From: Phycisphaerae bacterium
GTDB taxonomy: Bacteria > Planctomycetota > Phycisphaerae > Tepidisphaerales > Tepidisphaeraceae
Direction: 5' to 3'
Assembly (NCBI GenBank): GCA_030448225.1
Contig: JAUJNJ010000064.1
Span: 1-30,442, forward strand
DNA: 30,442 nucleotides
Notes under the pieces: generated by a model
What the model saw: only the letters and a program-made list of their open reading frames with translations
Database searches by the model: none
Told to the model about the DNA's origin: nothing
Position numbers and translations under genes: made by a program
Shown here: piece after piece, positions 1 to 7,791 of the stretch
Numbering within the stretch: position 1 is the first letter of the stretch
Layout: each line of letters opens with the position of its first letter

Positions 1-55
1 AGGACATCGAATTCAGTTCCTCAAGCACCCGCTCCACGTTCGCGGAGAACGTCAT
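1..55 (-). CDS. partial hypothetical protein, N-terminus only
   Basis: An ATG at 55 on the minus strand opens a frame that runs off the left edge of the window; it reads MTFSANVERVLEELNSMS. A G-rich stretch (GGTGGGG) lies about 6 bases upstream of the ATG and could be a ribosome-binding site. It begins only 31 bases after the stop of the 165-aa gene at 87-584 on the same strand, so the two are probably co-transcribed. Eighteen residues are too few to assign a family. It could also be a chance frame. Confidence 0.4.
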   Translation of the reverse strand, partial: MTFSANVERVLEELNSMS

Positions 56-86
56 ACAAGCCCCACCGGTAGCGTCACCCTCTGAT

Positions 87-584
87 CTAGAACACGACGA
101 GTTTGCCCTGAGGGTAGTCGCCGTTCCACCCGCACGGCAGGTGCCCGCGCAGGTACAGGTCGACCAACGGGACGAAGATCGGCCGCTCGAGGTGCTCGAG
201 CACCCAGACCTCGCGGGCGGCGAGGATCACGCACCAACCGATGGTCGTGCGCAGCTCCTTGACCTTTCGAGCGGGCGCAGGTGCCATCTCGACCGCCCGA
301 TCGAGAACGACCTGCAGGTCGTCTTCGAATTGTTCGCCGACCTGCTTCCACTTCGCGCGCAGATCCAAGTCCTCGAACGGTTGGCGAGTGCCGAATTTCG
401 AGTCGTTGCCCATGTCATTGAAGGCGTCGCCAGAAGGTCTCGACGACAACGACTTCACCGCGTCCGCCCAGTCGTACACCCTGTCATAATGCTCCCCCTC
501 CTTCAGCGGCTCGCCCACGTGGCTGAACCAGGCATTAGCGCGGACGCGTTCCAGAAGTTCGTTGATCGGCTTGGGGTATTCCAT
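87..584 (-). CDS. hypothetical protein, 165 aa
   Basis: I do not recognise the family. The ATG at 584 is preceded by AGGTAA at a normal ribosome-binding-site distance, which supports this start. The protein is acidic and soluble-looking, with no signal peptide and one mildly hydrophobic segment (TIGWCVILAAREVWVLEHL) around residues 114-132. It ends in an aromatic/glycine-rich tail. The small start codon at 55 on the same strand follows closely, which suggests a two-gene unit. A role as a small accessory protein or an immunity-type partner is possible, but nothing in the sequence shows it. Confidence 0.6.
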   Translation of the reverse strand: MEYPKPINELLERVRANAWFSHVGEPLKEGEHYDRVYDWADAVKSLSSRPSGDAFNDMGNDSKFGTRQPFEDLDLRAKWKQVGEQFEDDLQVVLDRAVEMAPAPARKVKELRTTIGWCVILAAREVWVLEHLERPIFVPLVDLYLRGHLPCGWNGDYPQGKLVVF

Positions 585-712
585 CGGATGTTACCTGCGA
601 TGTGGAGCGTGTTTTCCAACGGCACGGAGGAGCCGGCTCTTCTACTTTCTTTTGGTGGCGTCGGCTACGCGATCCATCCAATCCTCTTCCGTCCTGATCC
701 GCCGGTTGTGCG

Positions 713-1435
713 TTACTCCCGCTTCGGATCGACCGGCAGCTCGCCGTCGAGCACGCGGATCTTCGCGTTGCGGATCATCACGTGGCCGCCGCCGCGGCTG
801 AGTTCCTGGAAGCCGATGTGGCCCTTGCGGGGGCGGTCCTTCAGGGCGGGGGCGGGTTGGCCGTTGTGGCGTTCGATTTCCTCGTCGAACTCCGTGAGGT
901 CGACGTCCTGGACAGTCTCGCCGTTGAGGACGATTTTCACGCGCGGGCCGCGGCAGGTGATCGTGTAGTGGTTCCACTCGGTCGGCTTGTAGACCTGCTT
1001 CGTCGGCGCGACGGCTTTGTAGAGGCTGGCGGTGAGGAGGGGCGGGCCGTCGCGGCCGGCGTTGTAGCGGGCGTCGGCCATCTGGATTTCGAGGCCGTCG
1101 AAGGCGGGGTCGCCCTTGGCGGGGAAGCGGACGCCGCAGCCGCTGTTGCCCTGCTCGCCGAGCTTCCACTCGAAGTCGAGCTCGAAGTCGCCGTACTGAG
1201 CGTCGGAGACGAGCCACGTGCCGCGCGGGTCGCTGCCGTGGAGGACGCCGTCGTCGTCGACCTTCCACTCGGCGCCCGGCGGGCCGGGTTCGCCCACGTC
1301 GGCCCAACCCGTCACGTGCCACCCCTTCGGCACACCCTTGTCGGGAAAAAGCCGCGTCCATTCCGGCTCGGCCGCCGCCGACGCGTTGAACGCGAAGAGC
1401 AGGCAAAGCACGGCGGCGTGTGAGAGTTTGGTCAT
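713..1435 (-). CDS. secreted DUF1080 (3-keto-disaccharide hydrolase domain) protein
   Basis: The 240-aa product starts with a signal peptide (MTKLSHAAVLCLLFAFNASA, cleavage near residue 21) and continues directly into a DUF1080 / 3-keto-disaccharide hydrolase fold. Family hallmarks are W-T-R-L-F-P-D-K-G near the N-terminus, GVLHGSDPRG, the strand pattern YGDFELDFEWKLGEQGNSG, GLEIQM, WNHYTITCRG and a closing GHIGFQELSRGGG strand. The fold is concanavalin-A-like and is expanded in planctomycetes, where members are exported and linked to sugar use. I chose the ATG at 1435, not one 12 codons upstream, because it places the signal peptide at the very N-terminus; the ribosome-binding site is weak. 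It appears monocistronic, facing the foldback at 1510. The specific substrate is unknown. Confidence 0.85.
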   Translation of the reverse strand: MTKLSHAAVLCLLFAFNASAAAEPEWTRLFPDKGVPKGWHVTGWADVGEPGPPGAEWKVDDDGVLHGSDPRGTWLVSDAQYGDFELDFEWKLGEQGNSGCGVRFPAKGDPAFDGLEIQMADARYNAGRDGPPLLTASLYKAVAPTKQVYKPTEWNHYTITCRGPRVKIVLNGETVQDVDLTEFDEEIERHNGQPAPALKDRPRKGHIGFQELSRGGGHVMIRNAKIRVLDGELPVDPKRE

Positions 1436-1509
1436 GCGAACTAATTTTCCGTCGCGCGGGCTACTCCACAAGCGATTGCTGCGCGACCTTCGGATTCCGG
1501 GGATTAATG

Positions 1510-1624
1510 AACCACGAAGGCACGAAGAGCACGAAGAGCACGAAGAAGAATGCTAGCATTCAGTCGGACGCTCTTCCTTCAGTTCGAATCGCTCTTCTTC
1601 GTGCTCTTCGTGGCCTTCGTGGTT
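1510..1624. repeat. foldback element, CACGAAGAG words
   Basis: The left arm at 1510-1550 is built from repeats of the word CACGAAGAG after AACCACGAAGG. The right arm at 1592-1624 is its near-exact reverse complement, ending CCTTCGTGGTT. A short unique loop of about 40 bases contains the palindrome TGCTAGCA at 1551. The element fills the gap between the divergent DUF1080 and MBL-fold genes. When translated it gives the spurious peptide pattern NHEGHEEHEE, which I recall from many planctomycete intergenic regions. Confidence 0.85.
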
Positions 1625-1751
1625 CAACTCCGCGTTCAATTCCTCCGGAAGAACTGGCGTCGGATGTTCGGATGATGTATGCAACACGGCGAACCGCCGG
1701 CGGGCGGCGGGCGTAGCGGTTGGTCGGTGCGGAGCGCCGGGAAGGACAGGG

Positions 1752-2603
1752 ATGTCGATCGAGCTTTGTGTGCTGGGCAGCGGGTCGGCCGGGAACTGTA
1801 GCGTCGTGCGCACGCCGAGCGGCGTGATGCTCGTCGACATCGGCCTCGGGCCGCGCACTGTCGCCCAGCGGCTCAAGGGGACCGGCGTCGGCGTCGCCGA
1901 CGTGCGGGCGGTCTGCCTCACGCACCTCGACCGCGATCACTTCAACCTCAACTGGGCCGCGACGATTCTGAAGCAGGGCATCCGCGTCTACTGCCACGTC
2001 GGCCGGCGCGATGATCTGATTCGCATGGCGGGCGGCGGCGAGGCGCTGGCGGAACTCGTCCGCGGCTTTCACGTCAGCGACTTCGAGCCGGTGCCGGGGC
2101 TGAAGCTCCGGCCGATCCCGCTGGCGCACGACCGCGAGGGGTCGCACGGGTTCTGCATGGAAGGGTTCGGCTGCCGGGTCGGGTTCGCCACCGACTTCGG
2201 CTGCGTGCCCGAGCACCTCATCGATTGCTTCGAGGGCGTCGATCTGCTGGCAATCGAGAGCAACTACGACGTCACGATGCAGCGCAACAGCGGCCGCCCC
2301 CCGTTCCTCGTGCAGCGGATCATGGGCGGGCGCGGGCACCTGTCGAACGACCAGGCCCTCGACGCGGTGAAGCGCATCCTCGCCCGTTCGCAGACGAAGC
2401 ACGGCAAGATCCCCAGCCACGTCGTGCTGCTGCACCGGAGCCGGGACTGCAACTGCCCGGAGGTGCTTCGCGACCTGTTCGCGGGCGACGCGCGCATCGC
2501 GCCGCGGCTGGTGCTGTCCGACCAGTACGAGCGCTCGCCGTGGCTGCGCGCGGACGGCCATCCCGTGATGAACTGCGAGCAGTTGGCGCTGTCGTGGGGG
2601 TAG
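1752..2603 (+). CDS. metallo-beta-lactamase-fold hydrolase, YycJ/WalJ-like
   Basis: The 283-aa protein is an MBL-fold hydrolase of the YycJ/WalJ type (putative metal-dependent nuclease or phosphodiesterase). It opens with a beta-strand and the loop LGSGSAGNC (residues 8-16), a YycJ hallmark. The first metal motif is T-H-L-D-R-D-H (H58, D60, D62, H63), followed by PLAHDREGSHGF, FATDFG, AIESNYD and GHLSND, all in family order; LLHRSRDCNCPE near the end corresponds to the last metal-ligand region. The usual HxHxDH motif reads HxDxDH here, so the second histidine is replaced by aspartate. An AGGACAGGG sequence lies just upstream of the ATG. It stands alone between repeats. Cytoplasmic, with no signal peptide. 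The substrate is not predictable. Confidence 0.85.
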   Translation: MSIELCVLGSGSAGNCSVVRTPSGVMLVDIGLGPRTVAQRLKGTGVGVADVRAVCLTHLDRDHFNLNWAATILKQGIRVYCHVGRRDDLIRMAGGGEALAELVRGFHVSDFEPVPGLKLRPIPLAHDREGSHGFCMEGFGCRVGFATDFGCVPEHLIDCFEGVDLLAIESNYDVTMQRNSGRPPFLVQRIMGGRGHLSNDQALDAVKRILARSQTKHGKIPSHVVLLHRSRDCNCPEVLRDLFAGDARIAPRLVLSDQYERSPWLRADGHPVMNCEQLALSWG

Positions 2604-2633
2604 CACGAGCATCGTGCGTGCAGGGCCGGCCTT

Positions 2634-2758
2634 GCTTAGCCGGCTTGCCTGCCAGCCGCGTCTGCGCTCGCCCCTCCGAGGTCTCGGCGTCGCTTGTCTC
2701 TCCACGTTGCTCCCCTCCAAACCCACCCGGACGCGGCCTCGCGAGCAAGCGGGCTAAG
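2634..2758. repeat. foldback element, TTAGCCGGCTTGC arms
   Basis: The left arm (2634-2662, GCTTAGCCGGCTTGC then CAGCCGCGTC) and the right arm (2730-2758, GACGCGG...AAGCGGGCTAAG) are imperfect reverse complements about 66 bases apart. The same arm sequence forms a cleaner pair at 24351-24489. The element begins 31 bases after the MBL-gene stop codon and may act as a transcript end. The rest of the 2604-3136 gap holds the adjacent 93-bp repeat and the promoter of the next gene. Confidence 0.75.
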
Positions 2759-2822
2759 AGCCTGTCCAAACATTCCAGCAGCGGGCCCTTCGGGCCTGCG
2801 GCGAAACGGGAGACGTCGGGTC
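2730..2822 (-). repeat. ~93-bp interspersed repeat, copy A
   Basis: Read on the minus strand this matches 4121-4214 along nearly its whole length: GACCCGACGTCTCCC, then GCCGCAGGCCCGAAGGGCCC (identical 20-mer in both copies), a variable middle, then TAGCCCGCTTGCTCGCGAG and GCCGCGTC. The 20-mer contains a GGCCC-TTC-GGGCC mini-hairpin resembling REP-type elements. Its outer end is shared with the foldback arm at 2730-2758. Copies A and B lie in opposite orientations on either side of the beta-barrel gene. Confidence 0.8.
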
Positions 2823-3054
2823 ATTCCGATGGGGTTTAAAAGGGGCGCTCGTCTCTCTAGTAAATGCCTTGTCTGAATAAGTCACTCGCTCCGCACAGCG
2901 AAGGAACGCCATGCGGACGGGAACTCCATCGACGCGGGGGAATCCGCAAGCGCCTGCCGCGCCATCGCCGCGCGGGGAACAAGTCGACAGGGCCGAAGAA
3001 GATCGGACGAAGTTGCGGTGCTCCGGCGCCCGCTGGTTCGGAATCGTCCGATTG

Positions 3055-3082
3055 TTGACACCGTCTTAACGGTCGCTACTCT
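3055..3082 (+). promoter_or_regulatory. sigma70-like promoter with a small palindrome
   Basis: A perfect -35 hexamer TTGACA (3055-3060) is followed after 16 bases by TACTCT (3077-3082), an imperfect -10. This sits 55 bases upstream of the beta-barrel ATG at 3137. Inside the spacer is the inverted repeat ACCGT-CTTA-ACGGT (3060-3073), a possible repressor site that would occlude the polymerase. Only the -35 match is strong; the rest is inference. Confidence 0.45.
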
Positions 3083-3136
3083 CCTGCGACTCCGTCTCAT
3101 TGAGATCGAGTCGCAGCCCTTTTTGGAGTACCGTTC

Positions 3137-3898
3137 ATGTACCGCGCGTCCGCTTTCGCGTTCGTCTTGTTCGTCGCCGCCGGCTTCGCGTCGGGCGACG
3201 CCCGTCCGTTCACGTTCAGCAACGACACCTACGCCGTCGGCAAGGGGGACTGGGAGTACGAGCAGTGGGTCGAGTGGCGGACGCACAAGGAGGACGAGCC
3301 GGACTACGACCGGGTCGACTTCCGCCACGAGTTCGAGTTCGGCCTGGCCGACAACTTCGACCTGGCGATCTACCTGCCGAGCTGGCGGTACGAGGACTCG
3401 GACGACTACAACGGGACCCGCTTCGGCTCGATCGACGTCGAGGGCATCGTCTACCTCTCCAACCCGGTGACCGACCCGCTCGGCGTCGGCCTGTACGCCG
3501 AGTTCAAGGTCGGCGAGGACGAGCTGGAGATCGAGAACAAGCTCCTGCTCCAGAAGGACATCGACAAGTGGATCTTCGTCTACAACCTCGTGCTCGAGAC
3601 CGAGCTCGAAGGCGTCTTCGACGACGACGAGGAGAACGAGGTCGAGGGCGTCCTGGAACACACGGCCGGCGTCACATACGCGGTGGCGCCGGGCTGGTTC
3701 GCGGGCGTCGAGGGACTCGTGGCGTCATCGTTCGAGGACTGGTCGGAGTACGACACGACCACCGTCTACGCCGGGCCGGTCATCAGCTACCAGGGCCACG
3801 AGCGCGTCTGGCTCACCGTGACGCCGGCCTACCAGCTCACGGACAACGAGGGCGAGCCGGACTGGCGCGTGCGGATGATCCTCGGCATCCAGTTCTGA
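3137..3898 (+). CDS. putative outer-membrane beta-barrel protein
   Basis: The 253-aa precursor has a signal peptide (MYRASAFAFVLFVAAGFASG, cleavage near residue 20). The mature chain alternates hydrophobic and polar/aromatic residues in short strands separated by acidic turns, and it ends in phenylalanine (LGIQF), as many outer-membrane barrels do. The segment DWEYEQWVEWRTHKE near the mature N-terminus looks like a conserved family signature; it resembles the planctomycete/verrucomicrobial DUF6662-type proteins, but I cannot confirm that. The chain is markedly acidic (DDDEENE around residues 157-163). It is a single gene with its own likely promoter, lying between inverted ~93-bp repeats. It could be a channel or a transporter-like barrel; the substrate is unknown. 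Confidence 0.7.
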   Translation: MYRASAFAFVLFVAAGFASGDARPFTFSNDTYAVGKGDWEYEQWVEWRTHKEDEPDYDRVDFRHEFEFGLADNFDLAIYLPSWRYEDSDDYNGTRFGSIDVEGIVYLSNPVTDPLGVGLYAEFKVGEDELEIENKLLLQKDIDKWIFVYNLVLETELEGVFDDDEENEVEGVLEHTAGVTYAVAPGWFAGVEGLVASSFEDWSEYDTTTVYAGPVISYQGHERVWLTVTPAYQLTDNEGEPDWRVRMILGIQF

Positions 3899-4120
3899 GC
3901 GTCGCCGAGAGAAAAGCCGCTTCGCGCAAAGTTCCGGCTTCGCGCCCCGGCGGGCTGTCCGCCGGAGCGGGCGGGACCATCTCCGGCGCGAGACGCGACC
4001 GTCGCTGCGGGTGCACGCTCGGCGACCGTTTCTCAGTCGGGCGAGGGCGCCCGCAGCGGGCGCCCCCGTTCGACCGGTTGTCGCGTCGCACGGGAGCACT
4101 CGTTCGGTCCCTATTCGAAC

Positions 4121-4214
4121 GACCCGACATCCCCTGTATCGCCGCAGGCCCGAAGGGCCCGCCGCGGGTTATTCGGATGGGCACCTACTAGCCTGCTCGC
4201 TTGGGAGCCGCGTC
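4121..4214 (+). repeat. ~93-bp interspersed repeat, copy B
   Basis: This is the inverted partner of the copy at 2730-2822. It contains the exact 20-mer GCCGCAGGCCCGAAGGGCCC at 4141-4160, then CTAGCCTGCTCGCTTGGGAG and GCCGCGTCT. Together with the copy at 4279-4298 in the opposite orientation it can form a larger foldback. The 3899-4120 stretch before it shows no gene or repeat that I can support. Confidence 0.8.
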
Positions 4215-4278
4215 TCGAGGCGCGGTGACTCGAGGATGGGTGCAGTTGCCCGCCGCGCATTCCGGAATCACCGGCAAC

Positions 4279-4298
4279 GGGCCCTTCGGGCCTGCGGC
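4279..4298 (-). repeat. interspersed repeat, partial copy C
   Basis: The reverse complement of the 20-mer core of copies A and B appears here, preceded by CATTCCGG as copy A is preceded by CATTCCAG. The rest of the repeat has diverged. It lies 70 bases upstream of the frameshifted Rieske-like gene. Confidence 0.7.
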
Positions 4299-4368
4299 TA
4301 AAAGGGGCGGCCGCGTCGCCCGTATCGGCACCCAACGCGATTGGAACATCCGGCAGAAGGCTACTCCG

Positions 4369-4819
4369 ATGCCCCCCTTGAACCGCCGACAGTTCGTTTC
4401 ATCGAGCCTGGCCGCCTGTGCTTGCGCGCTGTGTCCGCTCGCGGGCGTCGCGGCGCCGGCCGCCGGGCCGATCGACGCGGGGCCGGCGGCGGACTACGCC
4501 AGCGACGGCGCTTCGACCGCTTCGCCAAGGCCGACGGCGGCTTCTTCCTCGTCCGCAAGAACGGCCGGCTTTACGCGCCTGGCCGCGACCTGCACGCACA
4601 AGAGGGGTGAAGCTCGTGTCGCGCGGCGGCACGCTGAAGTGCCCGAAGCACGGCAGCATCTTTTCCGCCGAGGGCGTCGTCACCAAGGGCCCGGCCCGCA
4701 AGCCGCTCGACCGGTTCGGCGTGTCGATCGACGACGCGGGGCACGTGATCGTCGACCCGCGCCCGTTTCCCCAAGGGGCAATGGGGAAAGCCGGGGGCTT
4801 CGTCGAAGTCGGGTCGTGA
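4369..4819 (+). pseudogene. Tat-exported Rieske-like protein, frameshifted
   Basis: The ATG at 4369 starts MPPLNRRQFVSSSLAACACA, a twin-arginine signal with a possible lipobox (LAAC). The frame is then lost. The Rieske-fold segment AKADGGFFLVRKNGRLYAP is in a second frame, ATCTHK (first ligand pair C-x-H) is back in the first, and SRGGTLKCPKHGSIF (second pair C-x-x-H) followed by GVSIDDAGHVIVDP is in the third. The order matches the intact paralogue at 9041-9595 closely. At the third shift, restoring a single G to the GGGG run before TGAAGCTC gives K-R-G-V-K-L, so a one-base homopolymer loss explains it. Either the gene is recently dead or the sequence has errors. The protein would act in the periplasm as an electron carrier near the bc complex encoded next door. 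Confidence 0.75.
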
Positions 4820-4892
4820 CTGCCGGCCCGCCCCGCGTGCGGGTGCGGAAACTCCTGACGGTACTACATCGCGTGTGGCATCCCTCAGCAGC

Positions 4893-4993
4893 GTCATCCC
4901 GAGGGAGCGGTAGCGACCCGACCCATCTCGGGTTGGGCAGATGCACGTCCCTCCAGCCCGAGATCCCTCGTCGCTGTCGCTCCTCGGCATGAC
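4893..4993. repeat. foldback element, GTCATCCCGAG family
   Basis: Outer arms GTCATCCCGAGGGAGCGG (from 4893) and its near complement ending GCATGAC (4993) enclose an inner perfect stem ATCTCGGG / CCCGAGAT (4925-4932 and 4957-4964). It is a diverged member of the GTCATCCTGAG elements at 12366 and 24519. It lies between the ends of the convergent Rieske-like and cytochrome b/c genes, where it may serve as a bidirectional transcript end. Nothing else is visible in the 4820-5091 gap. Confidence 0.75.
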
Positions 4994-5091
4994 GCGGGAG
5001 TTGTAGTCACGACTAATGCACTCGCCACGATGCGATCGGGCACCACGCCGGTCACTCCCCCGCCGCGCCAGCCACTCGCCGGTCCCGCCGG

Positions 5092-7641
5092 TTACTCCCC
5101 CGCCGCCGTCTGCGTCGTGGGGGCGGTGGCGGGCTGCGTCGCGGGGGTGGACTGCCGCGCGACGTCGCCCTTCGCGCCCGGTTCGTACCAGTCGCCGCGG
5201 AGCCACTTCGTGATGAGCAGGATCGACTTGTCGTCGAGGAGCTTGTCCTTGCCGTACAGCGGCATGCGGTCGTTCTTGCGGCCGTAGAACCGCGGGTGGG
5301 CGGCGTTCCTGATGAACTCGAGCGTCCACTCCTCGGAGCCGTAGCCGGTCAGGTCGGGGATGTTCTTCTTCGACGCCTTCTCCTCGCGGAACGTGTGGCA
5401 CCCGGTGCAGCCGATGTCCTCGTGGCTGTGCAGCGCCCGCCCCTCCTCGATGATTTTCGCGTCGCGCGCGTCGGCGGCGCGCTGGGCCGGCAGGTTCGCC
5501 TCGGCCGACAGGGCGATGGCGACCTTGCGGACCATCTCCTCCTGCTCGTTACCCTCCTGTGCGACGAAGTTCGCCAGCCCCTCCTTCACGTACTCGACCA
5601 TGTTGCCGGTGTGGGCCTCCATGTGCGGGCCGAAGTACTTCAACGTGTCGACCTGCTTCGGGTCGAGCATGCCGGCGATCCAGTCGCGGGTGGCGAAGTC
5701 CTTCAGATCCGGGGCGGACTGCGGGTTCTCCTTGTCGACGAAGCCGGTGCCGTCGTGGCCGCCGTAGCGGTGGCAGCTGGCGCAGTTGGCGCTGAACAGC
5801 TTGGGGCCCTGCGTCTTGGGGTCCTCGCGGAGCAGGAACACCGCGCCGCCCGGCGGGATGCCGGCCGGCGCCTGCGCCAGCACGACGATGCGCTCGGCGT
5901 CGTGGCGCGCCTGTTCCACCGCGAGGCGGAAGTCCTCCTTGCCCTCCCCGCCGACGATGCTGATGGCGGTGAGGAACACGACGCCGACGACGACCGTCAT
6001 CAGCATCCCGAGGCGCAGGCGGTGGTGGAGTTGCCAGCGGCGGAGCGAGATCGGCTCGCGCGCGGCCGCGCCGTCGTCGTCGGCGGGTTCGAGGTCGTCG
6101 GGGCGGAGCAGCGCGGCGCGTTCGCCCTCGACCGCCGCGCGCTCGCCGCCGTCGAACGCGTCGCTCTCGGGCATGCGCTCGGCCGCGCCGAGCGTGCCGT
6201 CGCGGGCGGCGGCGGCGTCGGCGGCGGTGCCGTCGAGCTTCACCTCGCCGGCGTGCGGGTAGTCGCGGAACAGCACGACGGTGAACAGCAGCACGAGCAC
6301 GCCGAGCAGCGCCAGCAGCAGCACCTTCTGCACGTCCCACACGTACCCGAACGCCGCCGTGACCGGCCCCTGCACCGCCGCCCCGCCGCCCGCCAGCACC
6401 ATGCCGACGCCGACCAGCACGAGCAGCAGCAGCACGCCCATCGTGATCATGTTGAACCGGAAGCTGCGCTCGCGCGTGAACAGCGGGACGAGCACGAGCG
6501 TGCCGAGCAGCATGACCCCGAGCAGCACGATGTTCACCGTCGGCCCGAGGTTGCCGAGCACCGGCAGCCCGACCCGGGGACCGCCGGCGTCCTCGACGAT
6601 CGCCATCGCGGTCAGCAGCACCATCCCGACCGACAGGAACACCGTGAACGCGACGTTGAACCAGTGCCCGACGCGAAACCGTCCGACGAGCGGCATGAGG
6701 AACAGGATCGCCATGATCGCCCCGGGGATCACGACCGCGCCGTACACCTCGTTGTTGCCGGAGAAGACCGGGAGCTTGAGGAACTGGAACAGGAACAGGA
6801 AGTACCACTCCGGCCGGGCCGCGCCGAACGGCTCGGCGGGGTCGGCGGGCGCCGTCAATTCGGCACCAAGGTGCTCGCTGCCGCCGGGCAGGATCTTGAA
6901 CCGCAGCGTGAGGACCAGGATGAACAGCAGCACGCCGAGGCAGGCGACGGCGTCGCGCAGCACCTGGTCCGGCCAGAACGTGGAGTCGGGCCCGCGCTTG
7001 GGCTCCTTGTGCGTCAGCCCGTGGCGGCGGAAGACGGCCACGTGCAGCGCGATCATCCCGATCATCAGCAGCGGCAGCAGGCCGGCGTGCAGCGCGAAGA
7101 AGCGCGTGAGCGTGTGGTGACCGTAGTCCGGGCCGCCGACGACGAGGCGCTGCAGCGGCGCGCCGACCACCGGCACGACGCCCATGAGGTTCGTCGCGAC
7201 CTTCGTCGACCAGTACCCCTTCTGGTCCCACGGCAGCAGGTAGCCGGTGAGGGCCAGCGCCAGCGTGAGGTTGAGCAGGATCAGGCCGAACCAGAAGTTG
7301 ATCTCGCGCGGCGCGCGATACGCGCCGTCGACGATCACCTGCAGCATGTGGAACGCCAGCAGGATGATCATCGTCTGCGCCGCGTAGTGGTGGATCCCGC
7401 GAAGCAGCCACCCGCCGCTCATCTCGTTCTGGATGTAGTAGACGCTCTCCCAGGCCGTCTGCGAGCTGGGGCTGTAATGCATCCAGAGGAACAGCCCGGT
7501 GATCATCTGCACGACGAACGCGAACGTGAGCGTGCTGCCCCAGACGTAGCGCGCGCCGCCGGGGATGTGTTCGTTCAGGGCGCCGTGAACGAGGCCCTTG
7601 TATCCGGTGCGGTCGTCGAGCCAGGTGAAGAGTCGGGACAT
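5092..7641 (-). CDS. cytochrome b fused to a C-terminal diheme cytochrome c
   Basis: This 849-aa membrane protein is the core of a quinol-oxidising bc complex. The N-terminal cytochrome b has heme ligands H84/H98 and H185/H200; the 15-residue offset in the second pair matches the b6 type rather than bc1. The subunit-IV-like half carries PEWY at about 277-280, the quinol-site motif. Further helices run to about residue 470, beyond the usual length. A charged Ala-rich linker and another transmembrane helix (near 550-570) lead to a periplasmic domain with two heme c motifs, CASCH at about 620 and CTGCH at about 745, and a low-complexity tail rich in Thr, Gln and Ala. The position of the b6 heme-ci cysteine appears to be valine. 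It lies 150 bases downstream of the Rieske gene on the same strand. No Shine-Dalgarno sequence is visible at the ATG. Confidence 0.9.
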   Translation of the reverse strand: MSRLFTWLDDRTGYKGLVHGALNEHIPGGARYVWGSTLTFAFVVQMITGLFLWMHYSPSSQTAWESVYYIQNEMSGGWLLRGIHHYAAQTMIILLAFHMLQVIVDGAYRAPREINFWFGLILLNLTLALALTGYLLPWDQKGYWSTKVATNLMGVVPVVGAPLQRLVVGGPDYGHHTLTRFFALHAGLLPLLMIGMIALHVAVFRRHGLTHKEPKRGPDSTFWPDQVLRDAVACLGVLLFILVLTLRFKILPGGSEHLGAELTAPADPAEPFGAARPEWYFLFLFQFLKLPVFSGNNEVYGAVVIPGAIMAILFLMPLVGRFRVGHWFNVAFTVFLSVGMVLLTAMAIVEDAGGPRVGLPVLGNLGPTVNIVLLGVMLLGTLVLVPLFTRERSFRFNMITMGVLLLLVLVGVGMVLAGGGAAVQGPVTAAFGYVWDVQKVLLLALLGVLVLLFTVVLFRDYPHAGEVKLDGTAADAAAARDGTLGAAERMPESDAFDGGERAAVEGERAALLRPDDLEPADDDGAAAREPISLRRWQLHHRLRLGMLMTVVVGVVFLTAISIVGGEGKEDFRLAVEQARHDAERIVVLAQAPAGIPPGGAVFLLREDPKTQGPKLFSANCASCHRYGGHDGTGFVDKENPQSAPDLKDFATRDWIAGMLDPKQVDTLKYFGPHMEAHTGNMVEYVKEGLANFVAQEGNEQEEMVRKVAIALSAEANLPAQRAADARDAKIIEEGRALHSHEDIGCTGCHTFREEKASKKNIPDLTGYGSEEWTLEFIRNAAHPRFYGRKNDRMPLYGKDKLLDDKSILLITKWLRGDWYEPGAKGDVARQSTPATQPATAPTTQTAAGE

Positions 7642-7688
7642 GGGGGGAGGGGTCGGGGTTCGTGGTTTGGAAAAGGGCTCGGAGTCAG

Positions 7689-7786
7689 TAGTGCGTAGTG
7701 CGTAGTGCGTAAGAGGAGAAAAAGAGCCGTTCGTGCGTCGTCTTTATCTTCTTACGCACTACGCACTACGCACTACGCACTACGCA
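7689..7786. repeat. foldback element, TAGTGCG words
   Basis: The left arm (7689-7713) is three copies of TAGTGCG plus TAAG. The right arm (7751-7775) is its exact 25-base reverse complement, extended by another one and a half words to 7786. The loop is about 37 bases. The element lies inside the bc operon, 5 bases after the Rieske stop codon and 48 bases before the cytochrome b start, so a hairpin here could set the ratio of the two products. Confidence 0.9.
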
Positions 7787-7791
7787 TCTCC

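Noticed and set aside
1420..1716. Small frames translating the 1510 foldback (EHEEHEE-type peptides)
   Set aside because: They arise from the repeat words in both strands and lack ribosome-binding sites; the same peptides would come from any copy of the element.
5296..7698. Long plus-strand open frame antisense to the cytochrome b/c gene
   Set aside because: It lacks hydrophobic or conserved blocks of its own, while the opposite strand encodes heme ligands, PEWY and two CxxCH motifs.
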